Origin: an uncultured Actinomyces sp.
GTDB taxonomy: Bacteria > Actinomycetota > Actinomycetes > Actinomycetales > Actinomycetaceae
DNA length: 60,792 nt
Assembly (NCBI GenBank): GCA_937926195.1
Contig: CALEXZ010000097.1
Span: 1-60,792 of the forward strand
Reading direction: 5' to 3'
Shown piece after piece: positions 35,302-44,284 of this stretch (position 1 is the stretch's first letter; each line of letters begins with the position of its first letter). The translations under genes were made by a program, and so were the position numbers. The notes below the pieces were generated by a model that saw only the letters and a program-made list of their open reading frames with translations, had not been told where the DNA came from and did no database searches.

Positions 35302-37890
35302 ATGGACGAGACCCAGACCCCCTCCCCGGAGCAGCCCGACGACGCCCCCCAGGCGGATGTCGCGCAGCCCGACGACGCCCCCCAGGCGGATGCCGCCGCC
35401 CAGGCTGTGACCGAGCAGCCTGACACCGCCGAGACGCAGACCGAGCGGCCCGACCCCGCCGAGACGGGCACCGTTGTCCAGGCGGACGCCGACGTCTCGG
35501 CCGACGCAGCCCCGGCGCAGACCGAGCAGCCCACGCTCCAGCTCCCGCACGCCGGGACGTCCCCCCAGGACCTGCCGGACCAGCAGAGCCAGCCGGGCCC
35601 GCGACGCCCCGCCGAGGCGCAGTACCAGCCGCATGAGCGGACCAGCACGCACAACCACGGCCCGGGCCCGAACGGCCCGCAGTACCACGGCCCGGGCCCG
35701 AACGGCCCGCAGTACCACGGCCCGGGCCAGAGCGGCCCGTACCGGCAGGCGGGCCCCGGCCCGCAGCCGGGCCCGGTGCCGGGAGCTGGCGGCGACCGCA
35801 CGAGCCCGCTGCACTCCTTCTTCTCCTCGGTGCGCCGCACCGGCCTGTTCCGCTCCGAGGAACGGTGGGTGGGAGGCGTCGCCGGCGGCCTCGCGCGACG
35901 CCTGGGCGTGGACCCGGTGCTCGTACGCAGCGTGTGGGGGCTGCTCGGCCTCGTGTCGGGGATCGGCCTCGTGATCTACGGCCTCGCCTGGGCGCTGCTG
36001 CCCGAGGAGCGCGACGGGCGCATCCACGTCGAGCAGGCGCTCGTGGGCGATATCAACACCGGGCTCGCCGGCGCCATCGTCGCCGTCATCACCGGCTTCG
36101 GCCTGGGCGAGTACGGGATCGTGCCCTCCTGGTTCGTCCAGGGCTGGATCGGGTCCTCGCTGGGAGGGTTCGTGGTCACGGTGTTCTGGGTGGGAACGCT
36201 GCTTCTCGCGCTGTGGGCGATGTACCTGCACCGCACAGGCTCGGGCGCGCGGCCGAACGCAGGGCCGAGGCACACCCCCCACCCCGGCCCGGCAGGTCCC
36301 GGGACCGGCACCGACGCAGGCCGACCGGGCACGCCTCCGAGTGCGGCGGGACACCCCGCGGGACCCTTCTCAACCGGGTCAGACCCTGTGCCCTCGGTCC
36401 CTGTGTCCGGCCCCGTGCCCTCCGGCAGCACGGGGAGCGGCTCCACCGCCACCTGGCCCAGCGCCGCCCTCGCCTTCGCCCAGCCCGACACCGCGAGCAA
36501 CGTCCGGGTGGCGCCGTCCTCATCCGGCTCCCACGACGGGCAGGAGCCCGAGCAGACGGACGCCACCGCGTCCTTCCACACCCCTGCCAGGCCCGTGGAC
36601 GCCACCGCGTCCTTCTACACCCCCACCGGGCCCGCGGACGCCCCCTCCTCAGGACGCTGGTCCTCCTCACTGGCGGGACCCTCGCCCTACGTCTCCCAGC
36701 ACACCCCGCCCGCGTGGAGCGCTCCCACTCCCGTGCCAACCACCTTCCATTACGTTCCGGGTCCCGGCCGCACCCTGAGCCTCATCACCCTGGCCGTCTC
36801 CATGTTCGGCCTGGCGGCCGTCGTCTGGGCGTACAGCATCGGCAGGCTGAGCCCGATCGGCGCGCTCATCACCTGCACGGGTCTGCTCACCGCCGTCCTC
36901 GGTCTCGGGGTCGTCATCAGTGCCCTGCGCGGACGCCGGGGCGGCTGGATGTCCGTCACGGGGTTCCTCGTCCTCCTGGCCGCCGTGCCCTGCCTCGTCA
37001 CCGGATCCGTCATCGGCGGCTTCGGCTCCATCAACGGCACCTTCCCGCACCGCACCGTGGACATCACCGTCACCGACGCCATGCTTGAGCAGGCCGGCGG
37101 GCACCTCGATCTGGGCGAGTACGCCGTCGGCGACGTCACCCTCGACCTCCGGGGCGTCTCGGCCGCAGCCGCCCGGGACGCGGACATCGACATCTCCATG
37201 GGCGCCGGGCAGCTCCGGATCAAGACCCTTCAGGGTCAGGCCGTCTCCGTCGACGCACAGGTCGGTGCCGGTGAGCTCCGAGGCGTCCTCACCCAGCCGT
37301 GGAGCACCACCGGGGTGGGCACGGGGCGACCCCGCGACCCCTCCTGGGAGCCGATGTACTCGGTGTCCGGGCAGAGCCTGACCGAGAGCTACATCTACCA
37401 GGGCGGCATCGGCATCGACGCCCAGATGTCCTCACCCGACGCCCAGGCGGTCGGCCCGGCCCACGACCTCGACGTCGACGTGGAGGTCGGCATCGGCGAG
37501 ATCCAGGTGCAGGAGGAGCCCGACCAGGTCACCTGGTCAGGATGGAAGTACGACTCCTACTGGGTCGTCGACTCCTGGCGGGAGCCGGGAGGCGAGGAGC
37601 GCAGCGGTGACGAGGGCCCCGTTCCCGGCATGACCTTCCCTGCCGTCTCCGACAGGGACGTGCAGCAGTGCGCCGACCAGGTCTCGGACGCGCAGGACGG
37701 CTCAGCCGCGGACTCCAGCTGGAGCGGCGAGCCCTCGGACCTCGATGACCTGCCCGGTGGCGTGCGCGCGCAGCTCGACTCCTGCCTCCTTGACCGCGCG
37801 ACACAGCGCGGGAGCACCGACGGCGGGTCAGCCCAGCGCCCGGACAACACCACCGCCTCACCTGAGGCGACCGCCACCCCCAGCCGCTGA
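35302..37890 (+). CDS. Large PspC-domain membrane protein
   Basis: 862 residues. Residues 1-165 are disordered, with two near-identical HGPGPNGPQY repeats and a third variant. A PspC domain follows (RWVGGVAGGLARRLGVDPVLVRSVWGLLGLVSGIGLVIYGLAWALLP), then two TM helices, a long Pro/Ser/Thr-rich linker with twin DATASF.TP repeats, about four more TM helices, and an extracytoplasmic beta region (VTLDLRGVSAAAARDADIDISMGAGQLRI) resembling LiaF/DUF2154-type adhesin-like domains. It is divergent from the PspC-kinase operon and probably senses or counters membrane stress. ATG at 35302 preceded by GGAG; the frame is open back to 35269. Confidence 0.85.
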   Translation: MDETQTPSPEQPDDAPQADVAQPDDAPQADAAAQAVTEQPDTAETQTERPDPAETGTVVQADADVSADAAPAQTEQPTLQLPHAGTSPQDLPDQQSQPGPRRPAEAQYQPHERTSTHNHGPGPNGPQYHGPGPNGPQYHGPGQSGPYRQAGPGPQPGPVPGAGGDRTSPLHSFFSSVRRTGLFRSEERWVGGVAGGLARRLGVDPVLVRSVWGLLGLVSGIGLVIYGLAWALLPEERDGRIHVEQALVGDINTGLAGAIVAVITGFGLGEYGIVPSWFVQGWIGSSLGGFVVTVFWVGTLLLALWAMYLHRTGSGARPNAGPRHTPHPGPAGPGTGTDAGRPGTPPSAAGHPAGPFSTGSDPVPSVPVSGPVPSGSTGSGSTATWPSAALAFAQPDTASNVRVAPSSSGSHDGQEPEQTDATASFHTPARPVDATASFYTPTGPADAPSSGRWSSSLAGPSPYVSQHTPPAWSAPTPVPTTFHYVPGPGRTLSLITLAVSMFGLAAVVWAYSIGRLSPIGALITCTGLLTAVLGLGVVISALRGRRGGWMSVTGFLVLLAAVPCLVTGSVIGGFGSINGTFPHRTVDITVTDAMLEQAGGHLDLGEYAVGDVTLDLRGVSAAAARDADIDISMGAGQLRIKTLQGQAVSVDAQVGAGELRGVLTQPWSTTGVGTGRPRDPSWEPMYSVSGQSLTESYIYQGGIGIDAQMSSPDAQAVGPAHDLDVDVEVGIGEIQVQEEPDQVTWSGWKYDSYWVVDSWREPGGEERSGDEGPVPGMTFPAVSDRDVQQCADQVSDAQDGSAADSSWSGEPSDLDDLPGGVRAQLDSCLLDRATQRGSTDGGSAQRPDNTTASPEATATPSR

Positions 37891-37908
37891 CAACCAGGAG
37901 CCACGACC

Positions 37909-38322
37909 ATGACAACCACGTCCTCTCCCGCCTGTGCCCCCTCCCCTGCCGAGTCCGGCGCACAGCCCGGCCCCGGCACGCGGGACACGCCCACCACCCA
38001 GTTCTCCTCGGCCACCCCGGCCCCCGAGACGCCCGCGGCCTCCGCTCCCTCGGCCTCAGGGCCGGGCTCCGCCCGCGTCGTCGACGGTGTGTGGTCCGCC
38101 TCCAGGACGCCCAAGCCCGTGGCTACGCGCAGGTTCCAGCCCTGGTCCCTCACGTGGGGCGTGCTGCTGGCCGCCGTCGGGGGCGTCACTGTGGCCATCG
38201 GCCTGGGCGCACGCATCAACCTCACCGCCGTCGGCATCGGCCTGCTCGCCACTCTGGGTCTGCTCCTGCTCCTGCTCGCGCTGCTGCCCCAGCGCGACCG
38301 CTCCGGCTCTCCGAGAGCCTGA
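37909..38322 (+). CDS. Two-TM membrane protein downstream of the PspC protein
   Basis: 137 residues, not recognised. The first 75 are Pro/Ser/Ala-rich and disordered; two helices follow (LTWGVLLAAVGGVTVAIGLGA and LTAVGIGLLATLGLLLLLLALLP) and a short basic tail. AGGAG stands upstream of the ATG and it begins 18 bases after the PspC gene, so it probably belongs to that envelope-stress operon. Confidence 0.8.
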   Translation: MTTTSSPACAPSPAESGAQPGPGTRDTPTTQFSSATPAPETPAASAPSASGPGSARVVDGVWSASRTPKPVATRRFQPWSLTWGVLLAAVGGVTVAIGLGARINLTAVGIGLLATLGLLLLLLALLPQRDRSGSPRA

Positions 38323-38412
38323 GCCCCGGCCCGGGTCCCGCTCGGGGGTCCGTGGCCTGTGGCGCCACCGGCTCTGGTCGCCACCTGGCGGACCACGCGG
38401 GTGCACGCAGCA

Positions 38413-38458
38413 CGCGGGGGCCGTCCGCACCACTCACTGGCGCGGACGGCCCCCGCGG
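38413..38458. terminator. Bidirectional terminator between convergent genes
   Basis: CGCGGGGGCCGTCCGC and its complement flank a short loop. It sits between the two-TM gene (+) and the DJ-1 gene (-). Confidence 0.75.
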
Positions 38459-38496
38459 CATCCTGTCCCTGAACGAGCCGCTCAGAGCACGTCCGC

Positions 38497-39120
38497 TCAG
38501 AGCCCGCCGGCCGTCTCCGAGCGTCGGAGCACGAGCCGCGAGCCGTAGACGATGGCGGTGCGCACGCGGTCGGCGGCCTCGGCGCCCAGCAGGTGCTCGA
38601 CGATCGCCAGGCCCAGGTCCGTGGCGGTGGCCATGCCCCGGCTCGTCAGGAGGTTCCCGTCGACGACCACGCTCTCCTCGCTGACGATGGCACCGTGCTC
38701 GGCCAGCACGGACATGAAGGTCGGGTTCGCCGTCGCCCGACGCCCCTGGAGCAGGCCGAGCTCGGCGGGGATCGACGGGGCCGCGCAGATGGCCGCGAGC
38801 AGCTCGCCGGCCTCCAGGCGCCGACGCACCTCCTTGGTGACGGCCGCCGAGGCCCGCAGGTTCGGGGTGCCGGGGATCCCGCCCGGAAGCAGCACGAGGT
38901 CGTAGGCCGCCAGGTCCGTGTCCGAGAGCAGGGCGTCGGCACGGAAGGTGATGCGGTGCGAGCTCGTCACCTCCAGCGAGTCTCCGACAGCGACGAGGTC
39001 TGCCCTCACCCCCGCCCGGTAGAGCACGTCCACGACGGCGAGGGCCTCGACCTCCTCCAGGCCCGGGGCGACGAGGACGGCGACCTTCCTGTCGGTGGAG
39101 AGGGTGTCGGGCGTGGGCAT
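38497..39120 (-). CDS. DJ-1/PfpI family protein
   Basis: 207 residues of the DJ-1/ThiJ fold. The elbow cysteine is C112 in LAAICAAPSIP and the conserved Glu lies in LVAPGLEEVEA near residue 22; LVLLPGGIPGTPNLR and MSVLAEHGAIVSEESVVVDGNLLTSRG are family motifs. Members act as deglycases, glyoxalases or stress chaperones; the closest reading is the YajL/DJ-1 branch. GAGGAGGAACC precedes the ATG. Confidence 0.9.
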   Translation of the reverse strand: MPTPDTLSTDRKVAVLVAPGLEEVEALAVVDVLYRAGVRADLVAVGDSLEVTSSHRITFRADALLSDTDLAAYDLVLLPGGIPGTPNLRASAAVTKEVRRRLEAGELLAAICAAPSIPAELGLLQGRRATANPTFMSVLAEHGAIVSEESVVVDGNLLTSRGMATATDLGLAIVEHLLGAEAADRVRTAIVYGSRLVLRRSETAGGL

Positions 39121-39237
39121 GGTTCCTCCTCGGACGGTCGGTGCGACAGCGGAGCGCGCTCCCAACGGTGCCCGTACTGGCGCCGGGCCGGGGTGGTCGC
39201 ACGCCCATGTTACGCGTGGGACGTCAACGATCCTAGG

Positions 39238-39400
39238 TTTTCCTTGTAATCACAAGGATTTCTCCCAGGCACGGAAACCGGCCACTACGGCTCCGACGTG
39301 CGTGGGTGACACGCACGCACATGGGAGCTGCACGGCCGGAAACACCTGAGCCTGGAAACCGCGGAATCCCGCGGATCGTGCCCACCACGTGATCACACGA
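39238..39400. repeat. Dispersed extragenic repeat, copy B, with palindrome
   Basis: Inverted relative to the copy at 18012-18152. On the minus strand it shows ATCCGCGGGATTCCG, TTTCCAGGCTC and GCTCCCATGTGCGTGCGTGTCAC, then a tail. The tail holds TCCTTGT-AATC-ACAAGGA (39240-39257), a perfect palindrome. It fills most of the gap between the DJ-1 gene and the ABC fusion; I see no gene in 39121-39502. Confidence 0.75.
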
Positions 39401-39502
39401 GCGTGCCACCCGCCGGTCAGGCCCTGCCCCGGGCACTGCCAGCGGTCTCGTACGAGGCCGCTGGGGGGCGCCGTACGGGCCCGCGGGCAGCCGACCGGCC
39501 CG

Positions 39503-42500
39503 TCACTCACTTCGCAGCGCCTCCACCGGGTCCTCGCGCGCCGCTTTGCCCGAGGGGATGAGGCCTGCGAGGACCGTCAGGGCGATGGAGATGAGCACGA
39601 GCACCACCCCCGCCACCACCGGCAGCTCGGCGATCGGGTAGACCTCGAAGCGGGACTCGACCACGGCGTTGACCGGCAGGCACAGCAGCACGGTGATCCC
39701 GACCCCCAGCAGGCCGGCCAGCAGCCCCTCGATGACGGTCTCGGCGTTGAAGACGTGGCGCACGTCCGCGCGCGAGGCGCCGATGGCCCTGAGGACGCCG
39801 ATCTCCTTCTTTCGCTCCAGGACGGAGATGTAGGTGATGATCGCGATCATGATGCTGGAGACCACCAGGGAGATCGCGACAAAGGCGATGAGCAGCCAGG
39901 AGATGACGTTGACGATGCGCGTCACCGAGCTCATGAGGGTCCCCACGAGGTCCGAGTAGGTGATGACGCGCTCCTCCTCCCCCGCGGCCTCGGCGGCCCG
40001 GTTGTAGTCGTCGATGATGGACTTGACGGCGTCCTTGTCCTCGAAGGACGAGGGGTAGATGTCGATCCGGCTGGGAGAGTCGAGGTCGGCCCAGCCCAAG
40101 GAGGTGAGGTTGCCCTCGTAGGTGGGCACCGTCCTCGACATGAGGGTGGACATGAGGGCCGCCAGGTCCTCCTGGTCCATGCTCGGCTTGAAGGCGGCGG
40201 CGAAGGCCTCCTCGTCGATGCTCATGGCGGAGGACATGGAGGTGGCCAGCTGCTCCATCGCCTTCTCGATCTGGGTGCTGATGGCCGTCTGGATCGAGGT
40301 CATCATCTGGGTCATCGCGTTGGTCATCGTCGTCGACAGGTAGCTCGACAGCAGGTCGCCGACGGCGCTCGCCAGCCGGGTCCCCAGCTGGGAGGCGATC
40401 TGGGTGGTGATGGCCGTCGCGGCGCGCTGGGAGACGTCCGTGGCGACTGCGGACAGGGCCGGGTCCTGCCCCAGGCCCGTGAGGAGATGCTCGGTGAGCA
40501 GCGCGGTGTCCACGGAGGCGGCGGCCGCGTCCCGCAGGGGCTGGGCGTTGTCGGGGCCGTCGGGCCGGGCCGGGTCGGCGGGCATCCCCAGGTAGGTGGT
40601 GACGAGCTCCAGGACGCTGCGGGGCGGGTTGACCCCGTTGGCGAGATCCGCCTGCATCTCGGCCTGAACCCAGGGCACGAGCCCCTGCACGACCGTCATG
40701 GCGGCGGTGGACACGTTCTGGCCAGCGTCGGCGCGGATGACGCCGTCGGCCGACAGGGCCTGGGTGATGATCGTCTGGTAGTCGACCTCGGCGAGCTGGG
40801 GGTAGCGCGTGGCGAGGTCAGACAGGTCCAGGCTCGACAGGTCCACGCCGCTCATGTCCACCGTGCCCACGCTGGACAGGTCCAGGGCCGACAGGTCCAT
40901 GCCGGACATGTCGAGGGAGGGCAGGTTGAGGGTCGAGGGGCCCACGCTGGACATGTCGAGGCCGGACAGGTCGAGCTGGAGGGCCTTGGGGTCGAAACGG
41001 AACGCGGCCTGGAGGGCCTCGCCGTCGACGGTGAACAGGGAGGACATGTCGAAGGAGGTGGCGCCCTCCCCGGAGGCCAGGTCCGCGAAGCTGCGGCCGG
41101 TGAAGACGTCGGTGTCGGGACGGGCGATCTGGTCGCGCACGATCGGGGAGTCTGCGGCCTCCGCGATCACCTGCTGGGTGAGGGCCGGGGTGTAGAACAG
41201 GCCCTGGGACAGCAGGGCCGAGTCGTCGTTGGCGCGCACGACCCCCACGACGGTCAGGCGCTGGCCCTCGGCGACGAGGCCGCGCATGTAGTCGGTGTCG
41301 TCGGAGCGGTCCGTCCACACCCCGTAGGTCTCGTCGTAGGTGTAGCGCTGGCTGGCGGGCACGCGCGAGAAGGTGCGCCCGACGATGTCCGCGTAGGAGT
41401 AGGTGCGCTCCTCGGCCAGGCCCTCGATGTCCTCGGGGGCCTGACCGGCGGCGTAGCTCTCCATGAGCGCGTCGAGCTCGGCGTGGTCGCGCAGGCCCAG
41501 CGTGTACTCGTACATGTCGTCCAGGCGCCCGGACTCGGGGAGGGCGAGGACGAGCTCACCGGCCCCCTGGGGCCACCGTCCGGCGACGACCTCGTAGGTG
41601 CCCTCGTACAGGCCGGAGGCAACCGGCAGCTGCCGGAAGGCGTCGAAGGTCATGAAGGACGAGAGCATGCCGCCCCCGCCCATGGCCGCGCTCATCCGGT
41701 CGAAGGACTGGTCAGGGTGGACCCGCACGACGCTGTCAGTGGTGTCCACCTGGTAGATCTGCGGGGCGACGGCGTAGGCGTACTCGATGGCCCTCGTGTG
41801 GGCGCTGATGCCGCCGCCGTCGCGCTCGAAGTACTCCTTGAGAGACGCGAGGTCGTTGGTGCTCTGAGAGTCCATCGTGGCGGTGAAGCTGGGGCGGGTG
41901 ACGATGGTGCCGTCGGCGGCGGGCTCGATGTCCCCCGGGTCCGTCGTGAGCACCGAGGACATGTCGAAGCCCGTCTCCTGGATGCTCAGAGGGTAGGAGG
42001 ACAGGGTCTCCTCCTCGGTGCGGGCGATGTAGGCGTTGACGCCGTTGGCCAGGGCAAGGATCATCGCGATGCCGATGATGCCGATGGACCCCGCGAAGGA
42101 GGTCATGATGGTGCGGCCCTTCTTCGTCATGAGGTTGGCGAAGGACAGCGACAGGGCCGTCAGGGGGCTCATGCGGGCGCGGCGCGGCTCCTTGGCGGCG
42201 CGGGTCTGCTCGGTGCCGGGGTCCAGGGGGCGCGAGTCGGACAGCACCCGCCCGTCGGCGAGCTCGACGATGCGGGTGGCGTACTCGTGGGCGAGGTCCG
42301 GGTTGTGGGTGACCATGATGACGAGGCGGTCGGCGGCGACCTCGCGCAGCAGGTCCATGACCTGCACGCTCGTGGCCGAGTCCAGGGCGCCGGTGGGCTC
42401 GTCGGCCAGCAGGATCTCGGGGTCGTTGATGAGCGCGCGGGCGATGGCCACGCGCTGCATCTGGCCGCCGGAGAGCTGGTTGGGGCGCTTGTGGACGTGG

Positions 42501-42898
42501 TCGGCCAGGCCCACCCGCTCCAGGGCGTCAAGGGCCCGACGGTGCCGCTCGGCGCGCCCGACGCCCGAGAGGGTCAGGGCCAGCTCGACGTTGGCCAGCA
42601 CGCTCTGGTGCGGGATGAGGTTGTAGGACTGGAAGACGAAGCCGATGCGGTTGTTGCGGTAGGTGTCCCAGTCGCGGTCCTTGTAGCTGCGCGTGGAGAT
42701 GCCGTCGATGACGAGGTCACCGGAGTCGAAGTGGTCCAGGCCACCGATGACGTTGAGCATCGTCGTCTTGCCGGAGCCCGACTGGCCGAGGACCGCGACG
42801 AACTCGTTGTCGCGGAAGGCGACGGTGACGTCGTCGAGGGCGGTCTGGGTCAGGGAGGCGGTGCGGTAGGCCTTGGTGATCGCGCGAAGCTCGAGCAC
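39503..42898 (-). CDS. ABC ATPase-permease fusion (MacB-like) with large pentapeptide-like insert
   Basis: 1131 residues. Residues 1-230 are an ABC ATPase (Walker A GQSGSGKTT at 38-46, LSGGQMQRVAIARAL, ILLADEPTGALD, MVTHNPDL). TM1 lies near 285, and three FtsX-type TM helices near the C-terminus surround ERKKEIGVLRAIGASRADV. The roughly 700-residue extracytoplasmic part includes pentapeptide-like repeats (LDMSG, MDLSA, LDLSS, VDMSG, VDLSS, LDLSD) at about 640-697 and a helical Ser/Thr/Met-rich stretch. E. coli MacB is 648 residues with the same domain order. Cargo unknown; probably a self-contained peptide or lipid exporter. GTG start. Confidence 0.9.
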   Translation of the reverse strand: MLELRAITKAYRTASLTQTALDDVTVAFRDNEFVAVLGQSGSGKTTMLNVIGGLDHFDSGDLVIDGISTRSYKDRDWDTYRNNRIGFVFQSYNLIPHQSVLANVELALTLSGVGRAERHRRALDALERVGLADHVHKRPNQLSGGQMQRVAIARALINDPEILLADEPTGALDSATSVQVMDLLREVAADRLVIMVTHNPDLAHEYATRIVELADGRVLSDSRPLDPGTEQTRAAKEPRRARMSPLTALSLSFANLMTKKGRTIMTSFAGSIGIIGIAMILALANGVNAYIARTEEETLSSYPLSIQETGFDMSSVLTTDPGDIEPAADGTIVTRPSFTATMDSQSTNDLASLKEYFERDGGGISAHTRAIEYAYAVAPQIYQVDTTDSVVRVHPDQSFDRMSAAMGGGGMLSSFMTFDAFRQLPVASGLYEGTYEVVAGRWPQGAGELVLALPESGRLDDMYEYTLGLRDHAELDALMESYAAGQAPEDIEGLAEERTYSYADIVGRTFSRVPASQRYTYDETYGVWTDRSDDTDYMRGLVAEGQRLTVVGVVRANDDSALLSQGLFYTPALTQQVIAEAADSPIVRDQIARPDTDVFTGRSFADLASGEGATSFDMSSLFTVDGEALQAAFRFDPKALQLDLSGLDMSSVGPSTLNLPSLDMSGMDLSALDLSSVGTVDMSGVDLSSLDLSDLATRYPQLAEVDYQTIITQALSADGVIRADAGQNVSTAAMTVVQGLVPWVQAEMQADLANGVNPPRSVLELVTTYLGMPADPARPDGPDNAQPLRDAAAASVDTALLTEHLLTGLGQDPALSAVATDVSQRAATAITTQIASQLGTRLASAVGDLLSSYLSTTMTNAMTQMMTSIQTAISTQIEKAMEQLATSMSSAMSIDEEAFAAAFKPSMDQEDLAALMSTLMSRTVPTYEGNLTSLGWADLDSPSRIDIYPSSFEDKDAVKSIIDDYNRAAEAAGEEERVITYSDLVGTLMSSVTRIVNVISWLLIAFVAISLVVSSIMIAIITYISVLERKKEIGVLRAIGASRADVRHVFNAETVIEGLLAGLLGVGITVLLCLPVNAVVESRFEVYPIAELPVVAGVVLVLISIALTVLAGLIPSGKAAREDPVEALRSE

Positions 42899-42961
42899 TG
42901 TGTCTCTTCCCGTGAGGTCAGTGGTGCCTCTTCACCTTACGGGGCCGCGTCGAGTGAAATA

Positions 42962-42977
42962 TCATCCTATGGGATGA
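42962..42977. promoter_or_regulatory. Perfect inverted repeat upstream of the ABC fusion
   Basis: TCATCC-TATG-GGATGA lies 64 bases before the ABC fusion start, in a small AT-rich patch. It is a candidate operator. Otherwise the stretch 42899-43230 contains nothing I recognise. Confidence 0.4.
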
Positions 42978-43230
42978 ATCTCAGGGGCATTTCTCGCCGC
43001 AGGGTGGCGGGGCGACGGAGACAAACGCAGCGCCTCGTAGCCCGGACACGGTCTGATCGTGCCTCGCGGCGGCCCGCCTGACGCGCCGTCAGCCCGTGCC
43101 CCGGCACCTGCCATCTGCCCGCGCACACAGCGCGCAGCGCGCACGCTCAGATAGCAGGCCCTCACCTGCATCCGAACAGCGCATCAGCGCTCACGGGCTC
43201 CACCACCCGGTCCCAGGAGGAAGGCGACAG

Positions 43231-43623
43231 ATGAAGCGAGCACACACGTTCTGGGACGTCGTCGCCCCGGTCTACGACCTGGCCACCCTGCGTGGGCAGG
43301 AGGGAGCACGGCAGGCAGTGGCCTACACCGCGGAACGGCTCACCCCTGCCGACCTGCTGGAGGAGCCGGAGCGCGCTGTCGCCGAGCTCAAGCGCGTCGT
43401 GCGACCGGGCGGGTACATCGCGGTCCCCTGCTACGTGCTCACAGGAAGCACGCGGGACACTGGGCACAGACCACTGTGGCATCACGCCGGGTTCAGTCCG
43501 GCGCAGCGGTGGCAGGCTGAGGACCTGCTCAGTCACCTGGAGCACTGGGGCCTGCACGTGGAGAACCACCGGGTGTTCGCGGCGTTCAGGCCGCTGTGCG
43601 TGGCCCGCTGCCGCAACGCCTAG
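43231..43623 (+). pseudogene. Methyltransferase remnant lacking the SAM-binding core
   Basis: A 130-residue frame. Its start (MKRAHTFWDVVAPVYDLA) and end (LLEEPERAVAELKRVVRPGGYIAVPCYV, then SHLEHWGLHVENHRVFAAFRPLCVARC) match class I SAM-dependent methyltransferases of the UbiE/Methyltransf_11 type. The roughly 70-100 residues in between, which should hold motif I (GxGxG), are missing. The joint is in frame, so it reads as an internal deletion rather than a frameshift. AGGAGG precedes the ATG, so a peptide may still be made, but it cannot bind SAM in the usual way. Confidence 0.7.
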
Positions 43624-43635
43624 GCCCCGCAGCGC

Positions 43636-44205
43636 TTACAGCACCGCTGTCCTCTCTAGGCGCAGCAGAGCCTCCTTGCGTTCCGCCCCGCCCGCGTAGC
43701 CGGTGAGTGAGCCGTCGGCACCGAGGACGCGGTGGCAGGGAACGATGACGCTCACGGGGTTGCGGCCCACCGCACCGCCCACCGCCCGGGCGGCGCAGGG
43801 GCGGCCGGTGCGCGCCTGGAGCGTGCGCGCCAGCTCACCGTAGGTGCGGGTCCGCCCCGCGGGGATGGTCAGCAACTCGTCCCACACAAGCCGCTGGAAG
43901 GACGTGCCCCGCAGGGCCAGGGCCGGGCGGGGCCCGGGGTCGCGTCCGGCGAAGTAGGCGTCGAGCCAGTCGACGGACTCAACCAGGACGGGCGGGGTCT
44001 CGCCGGGCTCTGCCCCGGCGCCAAGGAGGCCGAGAGTGCGGCAGTCGTCGGGAAGACCGGCCCGGTCGTGACGCTGCCCGTCGAACCAGCAGCCGCTCAG
44101 GGCGCCGGCGGGATGCTCCGGACCCAGCGTGGCGGCGAGCGTCATGGGCCCGAGCGGCGAGTCGTAGGCGACGATGACGGTGGGACGCCGCCCAGTGGTG
44201 CTCAT
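43636..44205 (-). CDS. ogt: Methylated-DNA-[protein]-cysteine S-methyltransferase
   Basis: Suicide repair protein for O6-alkylguanine. 189 residues with the acceptor Cys157 in VIVPCHRVLGADG, the RAVGGAVGRNPVSV and helix-turn-helix IPAGRTRTYGELA segments, and an N-terminal RNase H-like domain. A decayed partial copy lies at 45106-45392. Leaderless (TAGCAT-N6-ATG). Confidence 0.95.
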   Translation of the reverse strand: MSTTGRRPTVIVAYDSPLGPMTLAATLGPEHPAGALSGCWFDGQRHDRAGLPDDCRTLGLLGAGAEPGETPPVLVESVDWLDAYFAGRDPGPRPALALRGTSFQRLVWDELLTIPAGRTRTYGELARTLQARTGRPCAARAVGGAVGRNPVSVIVPCHRVLGADGSLTGYAGGAERKEALLRLERTAVL

Positions 44206-44217
44206 ACGCCGATGCTA
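44203..44217 (-). promoter_or_regulatory. Leaderless promoter -10 of ogt
   Basis: TAGCAT, six bases (cggcgt), then ATG. The same hexamer and spacing survive in the decayed copy at 45390-45404. Confidence 0.6.
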
Positions 44218-44284
44218 GCGGGCGCCTGCGGATCAAGACGCCGTCACTGAGCCAGCGCGCGGTGAGAGCCCCAACCTACCGCGC

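Noticed and set aside
39233..39436. 67-residue minus-strand frame across extragenic repeat copy B, similar to a frame in copy A
   Set aside because: The protein similarity follows from DNA similarity; the shared DNA is palindromic and there is no consistent start or ribosome binding site.
39389..43081. 1230-residue plus-strand frame
   Set aside because: Exact antisense of the MacB-like fusion, with composition typical of shadow frames.
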